From Bog-473 sp963704355 (GTDB taxonomy: Bacteria > Actinomycetota > Acidimicrobiia > Acidimicrobiales > RAAP-2): a stretch of DNA of 64,000 bases. The stretch covers positions 1,798,001-1,862,000 of the forward strand of contig OY969891.1 of the NCBI GenBank assembly GCA_963704355.1, in the 5' to 3' direction. A model generated the notes under the pieces. That model did no database searches. It saw only the letters and a list, made by a program, of their open reading frames with translations, and was not told where the DNA came from. Both the position numbers and the translations under genes were made by a program. Numbering within the stretch: the first letter of the stretch is position 1; the number at the start of each line of letters is the position of its first letter. Shown piece by piece: positions 9,501 to 16,414 of the stretch.

Positions 9501-10351
9501 TCACCGTCCGTGACTCGCTGCTCTCCGAGTACGCCGCCGTCGGTTTCGAGTACGGCTACTCCGTCGAGGCGCCCGAGGCACTGGTGGCCTGGGAGGCGCA
9601 GTTCGGCGACTTCGCCAACGGGGCGCAGATCATCATCGACAACTTCCTGGTGGCGGCCGAGAACAAGTGGGGCCAGTACGCCGGCCTCGTTCTGCTGCTG
9701 CCCCATGGGTACGAGGGCCAGGGCCCGGAGCATTCCTCGTCTCGTTTCGAGCGGTTCCTCTCCCTGAGCGCCCGGGGCAATCAACGCGTGACGGTTCCTT
9801 CGACGTCGGCGCAGTACTTCCACCTGCTCCGCTCCCAAGCCCTCTCGCACCCGCAGCGGCCGCTCATCGTCGTGACCCCCAAGTCGATGTTGCGGGCACG
9901 CTCCTCCCGCTCAACCATTGAGGAGCTCGAGTCGGGCTCCTTCCGGCACGTGATCGACGACGCCTCAATAGAGGATCCCTCGGCCGTCCGGCGCATCGTG
10001 CTGTGCAGCGGAAAGATCGGCCACGACGCGGAGCAGCGCCGGGCCGAGCTCCCGCGCGAAGAGGCGGCTCAGATCGCGCTGGTCTGGGTCGAGCAGCTCT
10101 ATCCCTGGCCGGTGCAGCTGCTCACCGGCATCTTCGAGCGCTACCGCGAGGCCACCGAGGTGGTGTGGTTGCAGGAGGAGCCCGAGAACATGGGCGCTTG
10201 GTCCTTCGCGCACGCCCGCCTCCACGCCTGCCTGCCCGATCGCCTCCGGCTCCGCCACGTGAGCCGAGCGGCATCCGCCAGCCCGGCCATCGGGAGCGCA
10301 GCCCTGCACCAGTTGGAGCAGGCAGACCTGTTGCAGCGTGCCATTGGCTGA
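6578..10351 (+). CDS. kgd: Multifunctional 2-oxoglutarate dehydrogenase E1 / dihydrolipoyl succinyltransferase (Kgd-type SucA)
   Basis: TCA-cycle enzyme of 1257 residues in the actinobacterial fused layout. Residues 1-45 are the E1 N-terminal peptide (FGPNAWLVDDMYDRFLADP), which docks partner subunits; 45-95 is an Ala/Pro linker. Residues about 100-360 form an E2-type succinyltransferase catalytic domain with the active-site DHR at 323-325. The rest is the thiamine-diphosphate E1 decarboxylase: MGMAHRGRLNVL near 552, GDAAFAGQG near 668, then the transketolase-like and C-terminal domains. There is no lipoyl domain, as expected for this family, in which lipoyl groups come from the pyruvate dehydrogenase E2. 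It heads a run with the NYN nuclease, FabZ-like and xth genes and overlaps the next gene by 14 bp. Confidence 0.96.
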   Translation: MTQFGGSGGSFGPNAWLVDDMYDRFLADPSSVSESWREFFADYRPAPVPAPQPPSAPVAPASTATATSPAADGPTTATAAVASAQPVAAVPAAAAPAAASIGEAGNEEAVVLRGAASRVVANMEASLAVPTATSVRTVPARLLEVNRLVLNNQLARTTGAKVSFTHIIGYAVVRALCDIPALNATFVENADGKGKPGVIHHKHVGLGLAVDREKSDGSRTLLVPCIKEADTLDFRAFVLAYEDLIRKIQTNKIGPDDFTGTTVSLTNPGTLGTVQSVPRLLPGQGAIIGVGALGFPAGFEATDPRVLAELGIGKVVTLTSTYDHRIIQGAESGLFLGRVAALLTGAEGFYDALFESMGVPYEPVRWQVDSNAGDWTEEGDRQRLIKQVHVQTLINIYRVRGHLIAHLDPLDAEPPHIHPELDPLTYGLTIWDLPRQFVADGLAGREVAPLDDILHILRDAYCRTLGIEYMHIQDPEQKRWIQERVEGQPTTLNIEEQRHILDRLNAAEVFERFLHTRYVGQKRFGLEGAESTIVLLDALLDAAAGAGVHEVVMGMAHRGRLNVLANIVGKSYRDIFEEFEGNLDPESVQGSGDVKYHKGARGVFKASAGEELPITLASNPSHLEAVDPVVEGMTRAKQDRISLPTDGTPAAAAEGADGFPCMSVLIHGDAAFAGQGVVAETLNLSGLSGYRTGGTVHVVINNQLGFTTAPTSARTSVYPTDVAKMVQAPIFHVNGDDPEAAVRAARLAFAFRQVFHKDVVIDLVCYRKHGHNEGDDPSYTQPLMYQRIEAKRSVRKLYTETLVRRGDITLEEAESALDDFNAKLQTVLDEVRGEPSLAPTELPPPDTSGIDVPSPETGVAPDVLQALSSVLRSVPEGFTIHPKLERQFVQRDELVAGGHVDWALAEALAIGSLMYEGVNVRLTGQDTRRGTFSQRHAVLVDYTNGEEYVPLAHIRDGLHRIGADSLEPSGEMGNFTVRDSLLSEYAAVGFEYGYSVEAPEALVAWEAQFGDFANGAQIIIDNFLVAAENKWGQYAGLVLLLPHGYEGQGPEHSSSRFERFLSLSARGNQRVTVPSTSAQYFHLLRSQALSHPQRPLIVVTPKSMLRARSSRSTIEELESGSFRHVIDDASIEDPSAVRRIVLCSGKIGHDAEQRRAELPREEAAQIALVWVEQLYPWPVQLLTGIFERYREATEVVWLQEEPENMGAWSFAHARLHACLPDRLRLRHVSRAASASPAIGSAALHQLEQADLLQRAIG

Positions 10352-11843
10352 ACCACATCACGTCGTGGTGGACGGGTCGAACCTGGCCACCGAAGGCAGA
10401 AGCGCTCCGAGTCTCAAGCAGCTCGATGAGGCCGTCCGCGCCTACGCCGCCGAGGATCCGGGCGCGAGCATCATCGTCGTCGTCGACGCGACCTTCGAGC
10501 ACCGGGTCTCCGACGCCGAACGCGACGAGGTACGCCAGGCGATGCTCAGCGGCGAGGTGATCTCCCCGCCCGCGGGTGCCATCGGGCGCGGCGACGCCTT
10601 CGTTCTGCGCATCGCCGAGCGCACCGGCGCCACCGTGCTGTCGAACGACTCCTTCCAGGAGTTCCATGGCGAGCATCCGTGGCTCTTCGACGAGGGACGG
10701 CTCGTCGGGGGCAAGCCCGTGCCGGGTGTCGGCTGGATCTTCACGCCGCGTCTTCCCATCCGCGGGCCCAAGAGCCGTGCCGCGACCGCGGAGGCGAAGA
10801 CCAAGAAGGACCCAGAGTCCGCCCCCGCCAAGGCGGCCGAGCTGGCCCGCGCCGCGAAGAAGGCGGCGAAGCGGGCGGCCAAGGCCAAGAAGTCGACCAA
10901 GAAGGCGGTCCCGGTCGACTCGTCGTGGCCGATCACCCCGACCACGCCGCCTCCGGGCCGGGCCAAGGTCGACCCTGTGTTCTCGAGCGCCGTCGAGGAG
11001 GCCGTCGAGGAGGCGTTGCATCCGCCCTCGACGCCCAAGACGGAGACCAAGGCGGAGCGCTCACGAGGCGCGTCCAAGAAGGTGGCGCCGCCCAAGGGTG
11101 GGAAGGCGAAAAAGGAGGTGTCGGGCAAGCAGCGCGACGGCAAGGGGGCCGACACCAAGACGGCGCCACAACCGGCACCTTCGTCGGACCGCAAGAAGCA
11201 GAAGCCGTCGCCTCCTCCTGCGGTCAACGAACCGCTCTCCTTCATCAATTTCGTGGCGGCCTACACGGTGGGTAGCACGATTGAGGGCGAGGTCGTCTCC
11301 TTCACCTCGCACGGCGCCATGGTCGACGTGTCGCTGCCCGCCGGCGGCGTGCTGCACTGCTACATCCCGCTGACGGCGATGGGCACGCCGCCCCCGACCA
11401 AGGCGCGCCAGGTGCTCAAGAAGGGGGAGGTGCGGCCGTTCGTCCTAGCCGGCCTCGACCCGCCGCGCCGGGTGGCGGAGCTCGCCCTGCCGCGTGCACC
11501 GGACGCCAAGAAGAAGCGCGGCTCGACCAAGGCGCCTGCGCCCGCCGCGACGCCGGCGATCACGAAGGCCACCCCCGCCCCGGCCACGGGCAAGGCCGCC
11601 GCCAAGAAGGCGGCTCCGGCGGGGAAGAAGGCGACGAAGAAGGCCGTCGCGCCCGCCAAGAAGTCCCCGGCCGACAGGTCCGCGGCCGACAGGTCCGCGG
11701 CGAACAAGGCCCCCGCGAAGAAGGCACCCGCCAAGAAGTCCTCACCCAAGAGGGCGCCCGCGAAGAAGGCCGCGAAGGCCAAGAAGGTCCCGGGTGCCAA
11801 GAAGGCCCCGGCCAAGAAGGCCGGCGGGGCGCAGCCGAAATGA
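10338..11843 (+). CDS. NYN (Zc3h12a-like) ribonuclease domain plus S1-like domain with histone-H1-like Lys/Ala tails
   Basis: 501 residues from a GTG that overlaps the kgd stop by 14 bp. Residues 8-140 form a PIN/NYN nuclease of the Zc3h12a type: acidic residues in VVVDGSNLA (Asp12), VVDATFEHR (about 50) and LSNDSFQEF (about 102), followed by a WIFTPRLPI strand. Residues about 145-300 are a Lys/Ala/Pro-rich linker. Residues about 300-375 (FVAAYTVGSTIEGEVVSFTS) match an S1/OB RNA-binding domain. Residues 390-501 are almost pure Lys-Ala-Pro repeats (AAKKAPAKK) resembling histone H1 tails. I infer an endoribonuclease held on RNA or nucleoid by basic tails. Substrate RNA is unknown; the low-complexity tail will mislead similarity searches. 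Confidence 0.8.
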   Translation: MPLAEPHHVVVDGSNLATEGRSAPSLKQLDEAVRAYAAEDPGASIIVVVDATFEHRVSDAERDEVRQAMLSGEVISPPAGAIGRGDAFVLRIAERTGATVLSNDSFQEFHGEHPWLFDEGRLVGGKPVPGVGWIFTPRLPIRGPKSRAATAEAKTKKDPESAPAKAAELARAAKKAAKRAAKAKKSTKKAVPVDSSWPITPTTPPPGRAKVDPVFSSAVEEAVEEALHPPSTPKTETKAERSRGASKKVAPPKGGKAKKEVSGKQRDGKGADTKTAPQPAPSSDRKKQKPSPPPAVNEPLSFINFVAAYTVGSTIEGEVVSFTSHGAMVDVSLPAGGVLHCYIPLTAMGTPPPTKARQVLKKGEVRPFVLAGLDPPRRVAELALPRAPDAKKKRGSTKAPAPAATPAITKATPAPATGKAAAKKAAPAGKKATKKAVAPAKKSPADRSAADRSAANKAPAKKAPAKKSSPKRAPAKKAAKAKKVPGAKKAPAKKAGGAQPK

Positions 11844-11850
11844 CGGCGGG

Positions 11851-11856
11851 TACCCT
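11851..11856 (+). promoter_or_regulatory. Putative -10 box of the FabZ-like gene, leaderless type
   Basis: TACCCT lies 6 nt before the ATG at 11863, in the 19-bp gap after the nuclease gene. It would allow separate leaderless transcription of the FabZ-like and xth genes. Confidence 0.35.
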
Positions 11857-11862
11857 CCGCTG

Positions 11863-12300
11863 ATGGAGCTTCCCCAGCCGGCGGACGTCCTGCCGCATCG
11901 CCCCCCGTTCCTCTTCGTCTCCGCGATCAGTGCCGTCGAGCCGGGTGTGTCGGCGCGCGGGCACTGGGCGCTGACCGGAGAGGAGCCGTTCTTCGCCGGG
12001 CACTTCCCGGGCCGCCCCACCCTGCCGGGGGTGCTCATGGTGGAGTCACTCGCTCAGCTCGGCGGCATCGCGGTGCTGCTTGACCCCCGGTACGTGGGAA
12101 AGCTCCCGTTGTTCGGTGGCATCGAGAAGGCGCGTTTCCGGCGCCAGGTCGTCCCGGGTGACACCCTCGAGCTCGAGGTGTCAATGGACCGGCTGTCGGC
12201 CCGGGCCGGGAAGGGGCACGGTGCGGCCACCGTCGGGGGACAGACGGCGTGCGAGGCCGAGCTTCTCTTCGTGATCGTCGATGCCGGGGCGTCCGGTTGA
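11863..12300 (+). CDS. FabZ-like hotdog-fold (3R)-hydroxyacyl-ACP dehydratase
   Basis: 145 residues, the usual size of FabZ. It shows LPHRPPFLFV near residue 11 (the HRPPFL start of the family), then FFAGHFPGRPTLPGVLMVE around residues 44-62, which carries the catalytic His of GHFPG and the acidic partner in the MVES helix. These are the FabZ active-site elements, so a dehydratase acting on acyl-ACP or acyl-CoA thioesters in fatty-acid or related lipid synthesis is likely. The longer open frame back to 11494 is discarded because it runs antiparallel to nothing real but overlaps the nuclease gene in another frame. The stop overlaps the xth ATG by one base. Confidence 0.87.
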   Translation: MELPQPADVLPHRPPFLFVSAISAVEPGVSARGHWALTGEEPFFAGHFPGRPTLPGVLMVESLAQLGGIAVLLDPRYVGKLPLFGGIEKARFRRQVVPGDTLELEVSMDRLSARAGKGHGAATVGGQTACEAELLFVIVDAGASG

Positions 12301-13070
12301 TGCGGCTCGCCACCTGGAACGTCAACTCGCTGGCGGCGCGCCTGCCGCGGGTGACCGAGTGGATCGAAGCCAACCAGCCCGACGTGCTCTGCATGCAGGA
12401 GACGAAGCTGGCGGACGACAAGTTCCCCGAGAAGGAGTTCACCGAGCTCGGGTACGAGTCGGCGCACAACGGTGACGGACGCTGGAACGGCGTCGCCATC
12501 GTGAGCAAGGTGGGCCTCGCCGGCGTCACGCGCGGGTTCGGCACGCCCGACGACGAGGCCGGCCGTCGCCTCGTCTCGGCCGAGTGCGATGGCTCAAGGA
12601 TCTTCTCGGTCTACGTGCCCAACGGGCGCTCCCTCGACAACGAGTTCTATGCCGTCAAGCTGAAGTGGTTGGCCCAATTGCGCACCACGCTCGACCAGAT
12701 GTGTCCGCCCGGTTCCTCGGTTGTCGTCTGCGGAGACTTCAACGTCGCCCCCGACGACGGCGACGTGTGGGACCCCGCCGCGTACGTCGGCGCCACTCAC
12801 GTGAGCGAGCCCGAACGCGCCGCGCTGCGCCAGATCGAGGGCTGGGGTCTCGTCGACGTCTTCCGCCGCTTCAACGAGCCCGGGACGTTCACGTGGTGGG
12901 ACTACCGGGCCGGCGACTTCCACAGCGGCCGCGGCATGCGGATCGACCTCGTGCTCGTGAGCCACGACCTCGACGAGCGCGCCACCGGTGCCTATCGCGA
13001 CCGGGATGCCCGGAAGGGCAAGAAGCCCTCCGATCACGCCCCGGTCGTCGTCGACTTCGCCGGCGCCTGA
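12300..13070 (+). CDS. xth: Exodeoxyribonuclease III (AP endonuclease)
   Basis: 256 residues, normal for the ExoIII/APE1 family of the endonuclease-exonuclease-phosphatase fold. Motifs in order: LATWNVNSLAARL at the N-terminus, CMQETKL with the metal-binding Glu (about residue 34), GDFNVAP in the middle, a GMRIDLVLVS strand, and a C-terminal PSDHAPVVVDF carrying the catalytic Asp-His pair. It would cleave at abasic sites and remove 3' blocking groups in base-excision repair. The ATG at 12300 shares its A with the upstream TGA, so it is translationally coupled to the FabZ-like gene. Last gene of the kgd run; a strong hairpin follows. Confidence 0.93.
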   Translation: MRLATWNVNSLAARLPRVTEWIEANQPDVLCMQETKLADDKFPEKEFTELGYESAHNGDGRWNGVAIVSKVGLAGVTRGFGTPDDEAGRRLVSAECDGSRIFSVYVPNGRSLDNEFYAVKLKWLAQLRTTLDQMCPPGSSVVVCGDFNVAPDDGDVWDPAAYVGATHVSEPERAALRQIEGWGLVDVFRRFNEPGTFTWWDYRAGDFHSGRGMRIDLVLVSHDLDERATGAYRDRDARKGKKPSDHAPVVVDFAGA

Positions 13071-13077
13071 ACCTGAG

Positions 13078-13135
13078 CGCTGCGATTGGCCGTCGCCAAG
13101 GTCAGCGCCGAAGCGCTGACCGGCCAACCGCAGCG
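13078..13135. terminator. Nested two-stem hairpin between convergent genes
   Basis: Outer arms 13078-13091 and 13122-13135 are 14 bp with one A/C mismatch. Inside is a perfect 9-bp stem GGTCAGCGC/GCGCTGACC (13100-13108 and 13113-13121) with a CGAA tetraloop. Eight unpaired bases bulge on the left side. It lies 8 bp after the xth stop, between convergent genes. No T tract follows, so it may act as a bidirectional stop or a mRNA 3'-end stabiliser. Confidence 0.6.
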
Positions 13136-13148
13136 CCCGACTCGGGCT

Positions 13149-13283
13149 CTAGCCCAGGTCCAAGAGGACGTCGCGCAGGAGCGCGCCGTCACCGATCCCC
13201 GTGATCTCGTTGAGGTCCCCGGGCGAACTCTTCGGGAGAACACTCACTGCCGTCGCATACTGACAGTTGCGCCGGAATGTCAT
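13149..13283 (-). CDS. Possible 44-residue small protein or gene remnant
   Basis: In the 295-bp space between xth and the TPP enzyme, a - strand frame from ATG 13283 encodes 44 residues ending PGDLNEITGIGDGALLRDVLLDLG. The ending has protein-like composition (acidic and hydrophobic residues alternating) unlike the arginine-rich shadow frames. AAGGG lies about 15 nt upstream of the ATG, too far for a good Shine-Dalgarno. I do not recognise it; it may be the last piece of a decayed gene or chance. Confidence 0.2.
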   Translation of the reverse strand: MTFRRNCQYATAVSVLPKSSPGDLNEITGIGDGALLRDVLLDLG

Positions 13284-13365
13284 TAGAGCCGTTCTGCCCT
13301 TTTCGCGCCGAGGCGCGGCGATGTTGTGGCTGCATTGACGCGCCCGTTGCGACGCCAGACCTGAG

Positions 13366-14919
13366 TTACAGCTGAACCTCGACCAGCGACGGCCCGGGCT
13401 CGGAGAAACCTGCCTCCAGTGCCGCCACGAGATCCTCGGCGTTCTCCGCCCGTCGCGCCGGGACGCCCATCCCACGGGCGAGCGCACAGAAGTCGAGGTC
13501 CGGGTCGGTCAGGTCGAGCATCCGGTGCGCCCTCGGCCCGGTGCCGCCGGCATCTGCGCCCACCCGATGGAGCTCAATGTTGAGGATCGCATAACTCCGG
13601 TTCGACAGGAGGACCGTGGTGACGTTGAGTCCCTCACGCGCCTGGGACCAGAGTGCCTGCAGCGTGTACATGGCGCTGCCGTCCGCCTGCAGGCAGAGGA
13701 CGGGCCGGTCGGGGGCGGCGACTGCGGCACCCGTCGCCAGGGGAAGCCCGATGCCGATGGCGCCCCCCGTCAGGGTCAGCCAGGCGTGCCGCGGCGCCCC
13801 GGCCGTGGCACCGGAGACGAAGAGGCCCGAAGTGTTGCCTTCGTCGACGACGATCGTGCCCTCGGGCAGCACGGCCCCCACCGCGGCCGCCACCGACTCG
13901 GTGGTCAGCGCGCCCGTCGGCCGGTCGGGCCGGAGCGACGGTGCGGGCGCCCAACCGTCGGCGGGCGCGCCCAGCGCCTCGGCCAACGCCTCGAGCGCCA
14001 GCGTCGCGTCCTCGCCCGGGCGGGCCAGGGTGTGTACGGTGCACCCCGCGGGGACGAGGTCGCTCGCCTTGCCCGGGTAGGCGAAGAACGACACTGGTGA
14101 CGCGGTGTCGACGAGGATCAGGTGGCGCACCCCATCGAGCTGGGCCTGGGCCATCTCGGCGAAGTACGCGACGCGTTCCACGGCCGGGATGCCCGCGCCG
14201 CGCTCGAGATACGCCGGGAACGTCTCGCCGAGCAGCGCGGCGCCCGTGGCCACGGCGACGCGGCTCGCCGCCTGGAGGGCGTCGGCGCGCAGGGCGCGGC
14301 CGCCTGCCAAAAGCGCGGTCTTCTCACCCGAGCGCAGCGCCTTGGCGACCTCGTCGATGGTGTCGGCGGGCACGATCGAGGCCCGGCGCCGCGGCCGGGG
14401 CGGGCAGGGGCCGGTCGACGACTCCGACCAGGTGGCGTCAGCCGGGACGACCAAGGTGGCCACGCGGCCCGGGGGGCCGATGGCCGCGGCGACCGCGTCG
14501 GCGCCGTCGCCCGCGACGTCGTCGGCCCGAGCCGTCTCGCGGTACCAGCCCGAGACGGCCGAGGCGATGGAGGCGATGTCGGACTGCAGCGGCGCGTCGT
14601 AGCGGGCGTGGTAGGTGGCGTGGTCGCCGACGATGTTCACGATCGGGGTGCGGGCCCGGCGCGCGTTGTGCAGGTTGGCCAGACCGTTGCCGAGGCCGGG
14701 CCCGAGGTGCAGCAGGGTCGCCGCCGGGCGGTCCGCCACGCGCCCGTAGCCGTCGGCGGCGCCGGTGACCACGCCCTCGAAGAGGCAGAGGACGCCGCGC
14801 ATGGCCGGGACGTCATCGAGCGCCGCCACGAAGTGCATCTCGGAGGTCCCGGGGTTGGCGAAGCACACGTCGACGCCGGCGTCCACCAGCGTCGAGAGGA
14901 GGGCGCGGGCACCGTTCAC
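13366..14919 (-). CDS. Thiamine-diphosphate-dependent enzyme of the acetolactate synthase large-subunit family
   Basis: 517 residues from a GTG at 14919 that has AAGGGAG 5 nt upstream. The N-terminal Pyr domain contains FANPGTSEMH and the catalytic Glu in CLFEGVVTGAADGYGR (about residue 50); a central domain follows; the C-terminal PP domain has DEGNTSGLF and the cofactor motif QADGSAMYTLQAL...LLSNRSYAIL near residues 415-450. This arrangement is shared by acetolactate synthase-like, benzoylformate decarboxylase-like and IlvX-type proteins; at about 520 residues it is shorter than biosynthetic IlvB, so a decarboxylase or other 2-oxoacid role is more likely than valine synthesis. The GTG overlaps the stop of the FAD-linked oxidase (GTGA), suggesting the two act on related 2-hydroxy/2-oxoacids. 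Confidence 0.82.
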   Translation of the reverse strand: MNGARALLSTLVDAGVDVCFANPGTSEMHFVAALDDVPAMRGVLCLFEGVVTGAADGYGRVADRPAATLLHLGPGLGNGLANLHNARRARTPIVNIVGDHATYHARYDAPLQSDIASIASAVSGWYRETARADDVAGDGADAVAAAIGPPGRVATLVVPADATWSESSTGPCPPRPRRRASIVPADTIDEVAKALRSGEKTALLAGGRALRADALQAASRVAVATGAALLGETFPAYLERGAGIPAVERVAYFAEMAQAQLDGVRHLILVDTASPVSFFAYPGKASDLVPAGCTVHTLARPGEDATLALEALAEALGAPADGWAPAPSLRPDRPTGALTTESVAAAVGAVLPEGTIVVDEGNTSGLFVSGATAGAPRHAWLTLTGGAIGIGLPLATGAAVAAPDRPVLCLQADGSAMYTLQALWSQAREGLNVTTVLLSNRSYAILNIELHRVGADAGGTGPRAHRMLDLTDPDLDFCALARGMGVPARRAENAEDLVAALEAGFSEPGPSLVEVQL

Positions 14920-16348
14920 GAGGTCTCCCTTCGTTCCGTTCCAGCGACGCCGCCGCCGCCCGTTTCTTTCCGGGCCATCCCGAGCATGCGGCCCGGGCCG
15001 AGGATGCCCTTGGGGTCGAACGCCTTCTTGATGGAGCGCATCAGCTCGAGCGCGGCCGGGTCCACCGTCTCCAAGAAGTACGGCATCTTCTCGGTCCCGA
15101 TCCCGTGCTCGCCCGAGACAACCCCGCCGGCGTCGGCGGCGACCCGGAAGATCTCGCGCGTCAACGCCTTGCGCTTCTCCGGGTCGGGCTGGAAGAGGGC
15201 AAGGTGGACGTTGCCGTCGCCGACGTGGCCGCACCCGCTCACGAACGTTTCGTGCGCCGCTGCCAGCTCGCCCACCCGGGCCAGGTAGTCGGCGATGGCG
15301 GCGCGGGGGATCACCGCATCGATGATGTCGTCGGCGCCCGCCGCCTTGGTCACGAAGAACAGGCGCTCCCGCGCTTCGATCAGCGCGGCGCCGGCTTGGG
15401 GGGCAGCACGTACACATCGAGCGCGCCGAGGTCGCCGAGCAGGGTCCCCAACTTCTCCACGTCCTCGTCGAGGCGTGCGGCCGAGGACTGCTCGAGCACC
15501 ACGACGAGGTACGCGAGCGCGGCCTGCTGCACCGGCTCGGGGATGCCGAGGTCGAGGCCGGCGGACCGGGTGATGCTCGCCAGCACCAGCGCGTCGGCGT
15601 ACTCGAGGATGGTCGGGTTCACCCCGCTGGCGACGATGCGCGGCACGGCGTGGGTCACCTCGGGCAACGTGGCGAACGGCACCAGGATCGTCGTCGTCTC
15701 GGTCAGGCGGGGCTGCACCTTCACCGTCACCTCGGCCGTCACGGCCAGCGTCCCCTCGGAGCCGATCAGCAGCTGGGTCAGGTCGTAGCCGGTCGAGGAC
15801 TTGACGAACTTGCCGCCCGTCCGCAGGACCGTGCCGTCGGCCAGCACCACCTCGAGGCCGAGCACGTGGTGGCGGGTCACCCCGTAGCGCACGGCCCGCA
15901 TGCCGCCGGCGTTGGTCCCGACGTTGCCGCCGAGCGAGGCGCTCTGCTCGCCGGGCGACACCGGATAGATGAGGCCGAGCGGCGCCAGCGCCACGTTGAG
16001 CTGCTCGAGCGTCACGCCGGGCTGGACGACGGCGACCTGGTTCTCCGTATCGAGCTCGAGGATCCGATTCATGCGGTCGAACGCGAGCAGGATGCCGTCG
16101 GGCACCGGCACGGCGGCACCCGAGAGCCCGGTGCCGCTGCCCCGGGCGATGACCGGCACCCCGTGCTCGGAGGCCACCTGCAACACCTCGGACACCTCGT
16201 TCGTCGAGCCCGGCAGCACGAGCGCCAGCGGGGCGACCGGCGCGACGCTCAGCGTCTCGTCGTGGGTGTAGTCCGCGTGCACCGCCTCGCCGACGCGCAC
16301 GTTGGTCTCGCCCACCGCCTTGCGCAGCTGTTCCAAGAGTTCCGACAT
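14916..16348 (-). pseudogene. FAD-linked oxidase, GlcD-like, split by a 1-nt frameshift
   Basis: Two frames together make one D-lactate/glycolate dehydrogenase. The first (ATG 16348 to about 15400) carries the FAD-binding PCMH domain: ARGSGTGLSGAAVP, YPVSPGEQSASLGGNVGTN and a GSEGTLAV motif. The second (about 15400 to 14916) carries the FAD-oxidase C-terminal domain with CGHVGDGNVHL and VSGEHGIGTEKM. The switch falls in a run of six C (15398-15403 as G on +): with seven C the reading becomes V-L-P-P-Q-A-G-A-A-L and continues to the normal end; with six it stops after PPKPAPR. This could be a true inactivating indel, programmed slippage or a sequencing error; the rest is intact, so an error is quite possible. 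Its stop overlaps the TPP-enzyme GTG. Confidence 0.88.
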
Positions 16349-16414
16349 GCGACGGGCCACCCCCACCTCGGCCCGACGTTGGGGTCGGTCGGGCGGGAAT
16401 GACCTTACCGGCCG

